DNA of 64,000 nucleotides from Peptococcaceae bacterium. GTDB taxonomy: Bacteria > Bacillota > Desulfitobacteriia > Desulfitobacteriales > Syntrophobotulaceae. Location of the stretch: positions 1 through 64,000 of the forward strand of contig WRJI01000001.1 in the NCBI GenBank assembly GCA_009778595.1, in the 5' to 3' direction. Numbering within the stretch: the first letter of the stretch is position 1; every line of letters starts with the position of its first letter. Shown here one piece after another: positions 38,393 through 46,276 of the stretch. Made by a program: the position numbers and the translations under genes. The notes beneath the pieces were generated by a model. It searched no databases and had not been told where the DNA came from. It worked only from the letters and a program-made list of their open reading frames with translations.

Positions 38393-38422
38393 TTGCAGTT
38401 GGAAGCCACAGCGTGCTATAAT
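38393..38422 (+). promoter_or_regulatory. Promoter TTGCAG-N18-TATAAT preceded by 13-bp direct repeats (AACTTCGTGATCC at 38358 and 38380)
   Basis: Read directly upstream of the AAA/PD-(D/E)XK gene. Confidence 0.5.
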
Positions 38423-38470
38423 CGAGTTATTCGTGAATACTTAACAGCATCTGGCAAGGAGACTCCACTC

Positions 38471-40042
38471 ATGCGCAAATTCAATGTAACAGGATTATGT
38501 TCTCCTCATGAAGACTATATGGTAAACATCAGCAATAAATTAATCCAAATCAAGAACCTCGTCGACACCCGTTCATACTTCACAATCAATCGTGCCCGGC
38601 AGTACGGCAAAACAACAACTCTAGCCTGTCTCAGCATCGCGCTCAAAGATGAGTACACCGTCATCTCAACCAGTTTTGAAGGCATCGGAGACGAAAGTTT
38701 TAAAACACCGGAAGCCTTTTGCCAGGCCTTTCTGGACCTGATACAAGAAGCCTTGGAATTTGCAGACGTCGACAAAGACTACAGAGACAATTGGACGGCT
38801 CATAATATTGTCACTTTTCAAGGGCTAAGCAAACATATAACAAAAATGTGTTATGACAAAAAGGTTGTACTCATGATCGATGAAGTGGACAAAGCCAGTA
38901 ACAATCGGATCTTTATTCAATTTCTCGGTATGCTGCGAAGCAAATTTCTCTCCCGTAAAAAAGGTCAAGACTATACATTCCATAGCGTTATTCTAGCCGG
39001 AGTTTATGACATCAAGAACATCAAGTTGAAAATGATCCAAGAAGGATCCTACACGCCCTCCCCTGAAGACAATAAGCTCTATAACTCCCCGTGGAATATT
39101 GCTGTCAGCTTTAAGGTTGATTTGTCATTCAATCCACCCGAAATTGCAACGATGCTTCTAGAATACGAAACTGATCATAACACCGGAATGGACATCCCTG
39201 CTATCTCTGCTGAAATCCACGCCTACACAAACGGTTACCCTTTTCTTGTATCAAGACTCTGCCAATGTATTGATGAAGAGCTCCACAAAGACTGGTCCCC
39301 CGGCGGCGTACACAACGCTGCAAAAACACTTCTTGAAGAAAGAAACACCCTATTCGACGACATCCACAAAAACCTCGAAAATAATAAAGACCTGTATAAT
39401 CTCATCCATGGCATTCTCGTCCTTGGAGAAAACTACAGTTTCAAATTCGGCAATCCTGTTATAGAATTAGCTCACACATACGGCATTATTGTGAACCTCA
39501 ACGGCACTGTCTCCATTGCAAACAGAATCTTTGAGATACTCATTTATGAATACTTCATCTCCAAAGAACATACTAACGAAGAAAGAAATATGATCAAAGG
39601 GGTTCTTGCTTCAGACATAATCCACAACGGCAGATTCAATATGGTCTTATGTCTGGAAAAATTCGCAGCCCATTATTACGAAATGTTCAGCGAAACTGAA
39701 GCCCCCTTTCTTGAGAAACACGGACGCTTATTGTTCCTGTCTTACCTGCGTCCATTAATCAATGGATATGGTTTCTACCACATAGAATCCGAAACCAGAA
39801 ACCAACGACGTATGGATATCGTCATGGATTATAACCAAGAACAATTCATTATCGAGCTCAAACTGTGGCATGGTGAAAAATACAAACAACAAGCCTATGA
39901 ACAGCTGCTTGACTATATGGTAAGCAAAAATACCGACACAGGTTATTTGCTCACATTCGATTTCCGAACAACAGCCAACAAACAACGACAAACGAAATGG
40001 GTCCAATTGGGAAACAAACGCATCTTCGACGTCGTCGTGTAG
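38471..40042 (+). CDS. AAA-like ATPase with C-terminal PD-(D/E)XK nuclease-like domain
   Basis: N-terminal YFTINRARQYGKTTTLACLS P-loop-like; VLMIDEVDKA Walker B; C-terminal RRMDIVMDYNQEQFIIELKLWHGEKYKQQAYEQLLDYM. Confidence 0.75.
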   Translation: MRKFNVTGLCSPHEDYMVNISNKLIQIKNLVDTRSYFTINRARQYGKTTTLACLSIALKDEYTVISTSFEGIGDESFKTPEAFCQAFLDLIQEALEFADVDKDYRDNWTAHNIVTFQGLSKHITKMCYDKKVVLMIDEVDKASNNRIFIQFLGMLRSKFLSRKKGQDYTFHSVILAGVYDIKNIKLKMIQEGSYTPSPEDNKLYNSPWNIAVSFKVDLSFNPPEIATMLLEYETDHNTGMDIPAISAEIHAYTNGYPFLVSRLCQCIDEELHKDWSPGGVHNAAKTLLEERNTLFDDIHKNLENNKDLYNLIHGILVLGENYSFKFGNPVIELAHTYGIIVNLNGTVSIANRIFEILIYEYFISKEHTNEERNMIKGVLASDIIHNGRFNMVLCLEKFAAHYYEMFSETEAPFLEKHGRLLFLSYLRPLINGYGFYHIESETRNQRRMDIVMDYNQEQFIIELKLWHGEKYKQQAYEQLLDYMVSKNTDTGYLLTFDFRTTANKQRQTKWVQLGNKRIFDVVV

Positions 40043-40066
40043 CCTGGTCGGAGGTCCATGCAAAAA

Positions 40067-40807
40067 TCAAGGCCCGAATACTCTCTGCCGAATCACCCTC
40101 CACATATACCGCGGCAAAACCAACTGTCGCCTAAACCGTTTCGGCTCCCTCAACAGCCTGAACAACCATTCCAGCCGCAACCGCTGCACCCACCCCGGCG
40201 CTCTCTTGGCGCGCCCCGCAAAAACATCAAAAGTCCCCCCGACGCCTACACGCACTCCTGCCAAATCAGGATACTTTGAAAGCCAAACCTCCTGAAAAGG
40301 AACCCCCATCCCCGCCAACAAAATATCCGGTCTGAACTCACGAATCAGCGCCAACACATCCGCCTCATCCTCTTCATCCGCCGCAAAATACCCATGGTGC
40401 GTCCCCACCATCAACCCCGGAAACTCCCGCCGCACCCTCACCGCCGCCTCATCCGCCACCCCAGGTTTCCCCCCAACAAAAAACACCCGCCAACCATATG
40501 TAGCCCCCTCCTCCAGCAACCGCCGCGCCAAATCAATCCCCGTCACCCGTTCCGGCAACCGCGACCCTAGAACCCGTGCTGCCCAGACCACACCCTCACC
40601 ATCCGGCACCACAAAATCCGCCTGAGACAATATCTCCCGCAACCCCTCATCCGATTCGGCACGCAAAATCATCTCCGGATTGGCCGTAACCACACGCAGC
40701 CGACGCCCTTCCTCCAACGCCCCCCTAATAAATCTGACACTTTCCTCCATCGTCACCCCATCAATCCCAACGCCAAGAACCTTCACTTGAGGTTGCCCAG
40801 ATATCAT
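40067..40807 (-). CDS. tagA: WecG/TagA/CpsF family glycosyltransferase
   Basis: VTANPEMILRAESDEGLREILSQADFVVPDGEGVVWAARVLG...ERVTGIDL...VGVGGTFDVFAGRAKRAPGWVQRLRLEWLFRLLREPKR. Confidence 0.92.
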   Translation of the reverse strand: MISGQPQVKVLGVGIDGVTMEESVRFIRGALEEGRRLRVVTANPEMILRAESDEGLREILSQADFVVPDGEGVVWAARVLGSRLPERVTGIDLARRLLEEGATYGWRVFFVGGKPGVADEAAVRVRREFPGLMVGTHHGYFAADEEDEADVLALIREFRPDILLAGMGVPFQEVWLSKYPDLAGVRVGVGGTFDVFAGRAKRAPGWVQRLRLEWLFRLLREPKRFRRQLVLPRYMWRVIRQRVFGP

Positions 40808-40863
40808 AATCCACCCTCCTCTCTATACCCCAACATTCCTTACACCGCACATCCCATCCAACC

Positions 40864-42138
40864 TCACCCCTCCTGCTTCTCACCTCCTGCTTCCCGCCTC
40901 CTGCTTCCCTCCTCCCTCGCAACCTTACGCATCAGGGTTGAAAACGGGTATAGGGAAAAATCCGAAACGGCAACAAACAAACCGTCACCCTGCGAACCAT
41001 CTAAATCTATTCCAACACACCGTCTGCTGACAGAACCACGCAGAATACGTAAAGTCAGGTGAAAATGCGTGAAAGTATGCCGGACACTCCGTCCGGTATC
41101 CTCCCACTCAATAGTCGCAGTCCCCGACTCATCATTCGCAAACCCTGCCCCAAACCCAGTCCCCGACTCATCATTCGCAAACCCTGCCCCAACCTCAGCC
41201 CCCGACTCATCATTCGCAAACCCTGCCCCAAACCCAGCCCCCGACTCAGCATTCGCAACCCCTGCCCCCGACCCGGTATGCTCAAGCTCGGTATTGGCAA
41301 GCCCATCCCCCGCCTGAACCCAAGGAAACTCCCAGAGCCCCTTCAGAAGCCCGCCTTCCGTACGCCGCCGCACAAACACACGCCCCTGTTCATCTTCTAA
41401 CCAAAACACATACCCTGAATACGCGGGCCTCTCCCGCCGCAGTTTAACAGGGTACCGATCACTCTCCCCCCGCCCCCAAGCCCCGCACCCTTCCCGCCAC
41501 GGACACATCGGACATGACGGATTCCGCGGGCGACACACCACCGCCCCCAAATCCATAATAGCCGACGTATAATCCGCAACATCCGTTTCCGGCAACAACT
41601 CTGCCGCCCATTCGGCAAGCCGGTTCTTAACCGAATCCAGCGGAGCCCCCACACAATGGAGCCGACTCAAAATCCGTGCCACATTTCCGTCAACCACCGC
41701 CTCCGGCATATCGAAGGCCAGCGCAGCAATGCTGGCCGCCGTATAGGGTCCTATCCCGGGCAGATTGCGCAACGCCCCGGGCGTCTCCGGTCTGGGAAAA
41801 ACCCCGCCATATCGTTCCCACACCACCCGTGCGCAGGCATGAAGCTGATGCGCCCGGCGATAATAACCGAGCCCTTGCCAGAGCATAAGAACCTCGTCAA
41901 GAGACGCCTCCGCCAAAGCCACCAGATTTGGAAACCTTTCCATGAATTGACGGAAATAAGGCACAACAGTAGCCACAGTGGTCTGCTGAAGCATGATTTC
42001 CGAAACCCAAACAACATAAGGGTCAGGGTGCGGCCCCTTCACACGCCACGGCAAAACCCGGCCATGCTCTGCATACCACGCCAACAATCTCGGAGCATAT
42101 TCAGATGTTGAGAACCCCAACCCGCTTTCGCGATTCAT
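40864..42138 (-). CDS. mutY: A/G-specific adenine glycosylase
   Basis: LPWRVKGPHPDPYVVWVSEIMLQQTTVATVVPYF...LWQGLGYYRRAHQLHACA...LPGIGPYTAASIAALAF...VDGNVARILSRL; Cys cluster CRPRNPSCPMCPWREGC. Confidence 0.95.
   Translation of the reverse strand: MNRESGLGFSTSEYAPRLLAWYAEHGRVLPWRVKGPHPDPYVVWVSEIMLQQTTVATVVPYFRQFMERFPNLVALAEASLDEVLMLWQGLGYYRRAHQLHACARVVWERYGGVFPRPETPGALRNLPGIGPYTAASIAALAFDMPEAVVDGNVARILSRLHCVGAPLDSVKNRLAEWAAELLPETDVADYTSAIMDLGAVVCRPRNPSCPMCPWREGCGAWGRGESDRYPVKLRRERPAYSGYVFWLEDEQGRVFVRRRTEGGLLKGLWEFPWVQAGDGLANTELEHTGSGAGVANAESGAGFGAGFANDESGAEVGAGFANDESGTGFGAGFANDESGTATIEWEDTGRSVRHTFTHFHLTLRILRGSVSRRCVGIDLDGSQGDGLFVAVSDFSLYPFSTLMRKVAREEGSRRREAGGEKQEG
41119..41313 (-). repeat. 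In-frame 39-bp tandem repeat inside mutY (about 4 strong units plus a degenerate fifth)
   Basis: AGTCCCCGACTCATCATTCGCAAACCCTGCCCCAAACCC units at 41119, 41158, 41197, 41236; encodes GAGFANDESGTGF-type repeats. Confidence 0.93.
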
Positions 42139-42189
42139 AACATCCTCCGACAGGAGCTTATCTTTATCATACATCAAAAAGCCGACAAA

Positions 42190-42224
42190 CAAAAAGGGGT
42201 GCCCAGCAACCCTCTTTTGTCAGC
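42190..42224 (-). terminator. Likely rpsT terminator hairpin
   Basis: Minus strand AAAAGAGGGTTGCTGGGCACCCCTTTTTG, imperfect stem followed by a T-run. Confidence 0.55.
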
Positions 42225-42244
42225 AAACCATGTCTATCAATGAT

Positions 42245-42508
42245 TTATTGTGCAACCTTTGTCAGCCGTTTGGCCAAACGTGACTTCTTACGGGCGGCCT
42301 TATTTTTATGAATCAAACCCTTGGACGCTGCTTTATCTAATGAACGGGAAGCGTTCCGCAGAGCCTGTTCTGCCCGATCCGGATCCGAAGCCAGCGCTTC
42401 ATCAAAACGCTTAATAGATGTCTTAAGGGCAGATTTAGCGGACGCGTTCTCAAAATTCTTAGCTTTAGAAAGCTTGGCGCGTTTAATTGCCGATTTGATG
42501 TTAGCCAT
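42245..42508 (-). CDS. rpsT: 30S ribosomal protein S20
   Basis: [35 protein letters not shown]...[19 protein letters not shown]. Confidence 0.96.
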   Translation of the reverse strand: MANIKSAIKRAKLSKAKNFENASAKSALKTSIKRFDEALASDPDRAEQALRNASRSLDKAASKGLIHKNKAARKKSRLAKRLTKVAQ

Positions 42509-42617
42509 ATTGATCACCTCCTTCAAGTGATTGCTATTCTAGCACATTTCTAATTGAGAGGCAAGAAACCCTCATTTCGACCTTCCATATCCTCATTTGA
42601 ACCTTCCATGACACCAA

Positions 42618-43700
42618 TTAACCGGCCAAGTACAGCGCCATAAGACAGTACATCCCAATGATCACCAGCAATCCCGGCACAAATACCCAATAATGCGCCG
42701 GCCTTATTGGAAACTTCTCATTCGCGAATTGCTGTACCTTTGATTTGGTAATTTTGAACAACACCAGAAACAAAGGGATACTCAAAGCCAGGAAAAAAAC
42801 AACCGCAACCAACATAATCAAAATAAAGGAAACACACAAAATACCAAAATCGATTTGGGCCAGATCCGCCTGTTCTCTCAAAATGGCTATAATGTCCTGG
42901 GTCTGGCTTTCCGTCTCGACACCGGAAGCCGCCACCCCTGATATCAAAAAAGCCAACGCATTATTCGTAAAATGAACCGTCATCCCACAAAAAATAGAAT
43001 TCGTCCTGTAAACAGCAATCGCAGCTACCGCACCCAGCAACGCCTGCGCGATAAACCTCTGAGGATCCATGTGGAACAACCCAAACAAAACGGACGACAT
43101 AATGATCCCGAACACGACCCCGTTCTTTTGTAACCCTTTCAGCACAACCCCCCGGAACAGGACCTCCTCACAAATACCGGGCAACAAAGCCGCGCAAAGG
43201 ATCACCACCACCAGGTTGGTCGACATCAGCGGATCCAGTCCGGATAGATCTGTTGACCCGAAAACAAGTCCAACCAGCAAAATAACAATAAACGCCAACC
43301 CCAGCATGGCGGGAAAGAGGATAATCGGAATCGCTGCCGAGATAAGAACTTCCCCAACCCTAGGCTTATTCAGTCGCAGAACATCTTTGATATTCTGTTT
43401 TGTCGCAAACAAGATCAGAAGCGTCGGCAACAAAATAAACCCAAGTTGAAGGATTACCAATTGGAGAGGCAAGTTTGTGAAAAATGTCTCAGATATGATC
43501 CCGAAACCGCCCAAGACCTGCACAGCGATAAAGAGAACCGCCGTTACAGAGAAACAGATCCCAGCGATAACAGGGAGCGGCATCCGACTTCTGCCCGCTT
43601 CCCCAAGCTGTGTTTGAACCTCGGTGGGACTCCCATGTCCAGCCCTGCTCTCGTCCACATCATAGGCCTGCCGGCCAAAATCATCTCTTTCCATATACAA
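42618..43700 (-). CDS. CPBP family intramembrane (CAAX-type) metalloprotease
   Basis: LLPGICEEVLFRGVVLKGL...SSVLFGLFHMDPQRF...HFTNNALAF. Confidence 0.9.
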   Translation of the reverse strand: MYMERDDFGRQAYDVDESRAGHGSPTEVQTQLGEAGRSRMPLPVIAGICFSVTAVLFIAVQVLGGFGIISETFFTNLPLQLVILQLGFILLPTLLILFATKQNIKDVLRLNKPRVGEVLISAAIPIILFPAMLGLAFIVILLVGLVFGSTDLSGLDPLMSTNLVVVILCAALLPGICEEVLFRGVVLKGLQKNGVVFGIIMSSVLFGLFHMDPQRFIAQALLGAVAAIAVYRTNSIFCGMTVHFTNNALAFLISGVAASGVETESQTQDIIAILREQADLAQIDFGILCVSFILIMLVAVVFFLALSIPLFLVLFKITKSKVQQFANEKFPIRPAHYWVFVPGLLVIIGMYCLMALYLAG

Positions 43701-43802
43701 TCTTTCTCCTTACTCCATCTTTTCGATAAGAAACCAGTCTAAAGATTCCTCAACCTTCATTATACATCACTGGCGACTCATTTCAACAAAAGTTCCCTTG
43801 AG

Positions 43803-43904
43803 CATTCGCGGGCTACGCCCGCAAGTATTCAGTATTCAGGATTCAGTATTCAGAATGTGGATTTTCTTGTTCTTTTTTGACGCTTCGCGTCCGTAAGGGA
43901 CTAA
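43803..43904 (-). repeat. Dispersed hairpin-heptad repeat, copy D (subfamily 2, 4 heptads)
   Basis: Reverse complement TTAGTCCCTTACG-GACGCGAAGCGTC-AAAAAAGAACAAGAAAATCCACATT-heptads x4-CTTGCGGGCGTAGCCCGCGAATG. Confidence 0.92.
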
Positions 43905-43951
43905 ACCACCACCATCTTGTCTTTGCCCTGCACCCGATGTACAATGGCAAC

Positions 43952-44473
43952 ATGCGAATAAACTCATTCGAACCCATCGTTTCTCCAAGTAGCCACACTC
44001 TCATCCTCGGATCCATCCCAGGCGTGGCTTCGCTTCGTGCTCATGAATATTATGCCCATCCGCGCAACGCATTTTGGCCCATCCTTTATGCTGTTTGGTT
44101 GCCACCCAAAACCGTTGGCTCCCTTAAGAACCCTTCAACAACAAACCTTGGTCTCCCTCCCTACAAAGAGCGTTTGCGCTTCCTCATTTCCAAAAATCTG
44201 GCTCTTTGGGATGTCGTTGCAACCTGTACCCGCGAAGGAAGCCTTGACAGCGCTGTACACGATGAAGAGATTCAAGCTTTCGACACTTTTTTTGCGGCAT
44301 ATCCGAACATCAGCAAGATCCTATTCAACGGTCGTAAAGCCTATGACTTATTTTCCCAACATCATGGTTTTACCGTAAACATGATCTATCACCTGATGCC
44401 ATCCACCAGTCCGGCCCACGCCGGTATGACATTTGACGAGAAACTGGCCGTCTGGCAAGAAGCCCTATTATAA
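43952..44473 (+). CDS. DNA-deoxyinosine glycosylase-like (uracil-DNA glycosylase superfamily)
   Basis: SFEPIVSPSSHTLILGSIPGVASLRAHEYYAHPRNAFWPIL...LWDVVATCTREGSLDSAV...LPSTSPAHAGM. Confidence 0.85.
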   Translation: MRINSFEPIVSPSSHTLILGSIPGVASLRAHEYYAHPRNAFWPILYAVWLPPKTVGSLKNPSTTNLGLPPYKERLRFLISKNLALWDVVATCTREGSLDSAVHDEEIQAFDTFFAAYPNISKILFNGRKAYDLFSQHHGFTVNMIYHLMPSTSPAHAGMTFDEKLAVWQEALL

Positions 44474-44504
44474 CGATTCCCAATAACATCAACGAACACA
44501 TCAA

Positions 44505-44527
44505 CGAAGGCGGGCTTCGCCTGCAAG
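44505..44527 (-). repeat. Relic of the right-end hairpin of the dispersed repeat
   Basis: Reverse complement ACTTGCAGGCGAAGCCCGCCTTCG resembles ACTTGCGGGCGAAGCCCGCGTTAG. Confidence 0.45.
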
Positions 44528-44534
44528 TCTCTTA

Positions 44535-44563
44535 TTGATTTTCTGCTCATTCTCCGTTATGAT
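44535..44563 (+). promoter_or_regulatory. Promoter TTGATT-N17-TATGAT
   Basis: Read directly upstream of the GTG-started Q-rich protein gene. Confidence 0.5.
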
Positions 44564-44635
44564 ATTCGGGGAGCCTCTTTCTGAGAAACCGCGTTTTCAA
44601 GTGGTTATCCTTATGAAGTTCCGGGAGGTGTCAAT

Positions 44636-46153
44636 GTGAAGTACCAGAGTGAATTTATCGTATCGAAATGGGAAGAGGTTAACGTTCCCCCATATTTCCC
44701 GGACAGCCCGATGACGCGCGTTTCCGCGGAATATACTTCTTCAGGCGACATACAAGGCGTTTTTCAAGTCGAATACATTATCCATACGACAGAACGAAAC
44801 CTTTCGGTAGCCCAAACATCCACTTATGTCGGCTATCTGGAATTTACAGGCCGTATTGGTGAAAAATCGGGCATCTTTGTGTTGTGCGATATTGGCGAAT
44901 ACTTCAATGGTGTCCCAATCGGGTCCCTAACGATCAAACCCTCATCGGGAACAGGCAATTTTACAGGCATTCAGGGAAATGGCGGATACTCTGCATTTGA
45001 CAACAGAATGATTATGGAACTGGATTGCTCCTTTGCCGGTGAATCTGTACAAGCCGGCGATTATCGAGTGTGGGACCAACAGAATCTGCCCGATCTTCCG
45101 GAGCCCTTCGACGAACAAAACCCCTTCAACCAACAGGATCTCCTCGATCAACAGGGTTCATTCGATCAACAGGGTTCATTCGATCAACAGGATCCCTTCG
45201 ACCAACAGGATCCATTCGACCAACAGGATCTATTCGACCAGCAGGATCTACACGATCAGCAGGATCTATACGACCAGCAGGGTTCATTTGCCCAACAGGA
45301 TCCCTTCGACCAGCAAGATCTTTACAATCAACAAGGCTCCTTCACCCAACAGGCCCCCTTCGATCAGCAAAGCCCCTTAAATCAACAGAGACATCAGTGG
45401 GATCACCTTGATCAAGATCAGGCCGATGATTCAGCGCTTTGGGATGAATGGAAACGAAGTCTTGAAGATCAGTGGCATGAACTGCAACTAAGCAAACAGC
45501 AAGAAGAACAGCACGAATTGGAACGACAGGTACCCCTTGAACCGATCCCCTCTGAACCGATCCCCTCTGAACCGATCCCCTCTGAACCGATCCCCTCTGA
45601 ACCGATCCCCTCTGAACCGATCCTCCCAAATCATATCCCTCCTGAGCAGATCCCCCCTGATCAGATGCCTTATGATCAAGCCCTTCAATTTACCCTGAAT
45701 CAACAGCCAAACTCCGACTCACACAACACGCATCAAGACGACAACAAAACACAGTACGGAGACAAACAAACAAGTATCCTTGATCAGTGGAATCTGCAAG
45801 AACCGGAAGAGTGGGACCCACAGGAACCTGAGGATCTTTGGATTCAGCAGGATCTTCAAACGCAATGGGATCGATGGCGTCAGCGAAATCGTTGGGAAGA
45901 TCATGATGAAAAGGAAGATGCGCTTCCAAATCAGCAAAGTGCCCTCACAGACCAATTGGATCGACTTGAACGACAAGAGCAACCGGAAGACTATATGGAG
46001 CTTTTAGATCAGCTGGAACACTTAGAACACTTAGAAAAGCAAGAACAGCAAGATCAACAAGAACCCCAAGAACCCCAAGAACAGCAAGAGCCCCAAAAAA
46101 ACCAAAACCAACCTGGCGACCAGAACGAACCGGATAACCCTATCTCTGATTAG
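44636..46153 (+). CDS. DUF3224-like domain protein with long Gln/Pro/Glu-rich repeat tail
   Basis: N-terminus ...YTSSGDIQGVFQVEYIIHTT...YVGYLEFTGRIGEKSGIFVLCDIGEYFNGVPIGSLTIKPSSGTGNFTGIQGNGGY is DUF3224-like; then PFDQQD-type hexapeptides and PIPSE pentapeptides. GTG start with GGGAGG RBS. Confidence 0.7.
   Translation: MKYQSEFIVSKWEEVNVPPYFPDSPMTRVSAEYTSSGDIQGVFQVEYIIHTTERNLSVAQTSTYVGYLEFTGRIGEKSGIFVLCDIGEYFNGVPIGSLTIKPSSGTGNFTGIQGNGGYSAFDNRMIMELDCSFAGESVQAGDYRVWDQQNLPDLPEPFDEQNPFNQQDLLDQQGSFDQQGSFDQQDPFDQQDPFDQQDLFDQQDLHDQQDLYDQQGSFAQQDPFDQQDLYNQQGSFTQQAPFDQQSPLNQQRHQWDHLDQDQADDSALWDEWKRSLEDQWHELQLSKQQEEQHELERQVPLEPIPSEPIPSEPIPSEPIPSEPIPSEPILPNHIPPEQIPPDQMPYDQALQFTLNQQPNSDSHNTHQDDNKTQYGDKQTSILDQWNLQEPEEWDPQEPEDLWIQQDLQTQWDRWRQRNRWEDHDEKEDALPNQQSALTDQLDRLERQEQPEDYMELLDQLEHLEHLEKQEQQDQQEPQEPQEQQEPQKNQNQPGDQNEPDNPISD
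45104..45391 (+). repeat. In-frame 18-bp (hexapeptide xxDQQx) repeat array, about 16 units
   Basis: PFDEQN PFNQQD LLDQQG SFDQQG SFDQQD PFDQQD PFDQQD LFDQQD ... PLNQQR. Confidence 0.9.
45542..45616 (+). repeat. In-frame 15-bp repeat CCGATCCCCTCTGAA x5 (PIPSE)
   Basis: Five identical consecutive units. Confidence 0.93.
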
Positions 46154-46259
46154 TCGCTTAGTACCTTGCAGACGCGAAGCGTCAACAAAAAACAAGAAGA
46201 TCCACATTCTGAATCCTGAATCCTGAATACTGGATACTTGCGGTCGAAGACCGCGTTAG
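46150..46259 (+). repeat. Dispersed hairpin-heptad repeat, copy E (subfamily 2, 4 heptads)
   Basis: TTAGTCGCTTAGTACCTTGCA-GACGCGAAGCGTC-AACAAAAAACAAGAAGATCCACATT-heptads x4-CTTGCGGTCGAAGACCGCGTTAG. Confidence 0.92.
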
Positions 46260-46276
46260 TACCCCAGGAAGGCGAA

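Noticed and set aside
45104-45391. Possible CRISPR-like array (regular repeats)
   Set aside because: 18-bp units without unique spacers, in frame within a long ORF; no cas genes seen.
7068-46259. Dispersed repeats as simple rho-independent terminators
   Set aside because: Hairpins lack T-tracts, occur twice per element with a conserved core and heptads, and are found upstream as well as downstream of genes.
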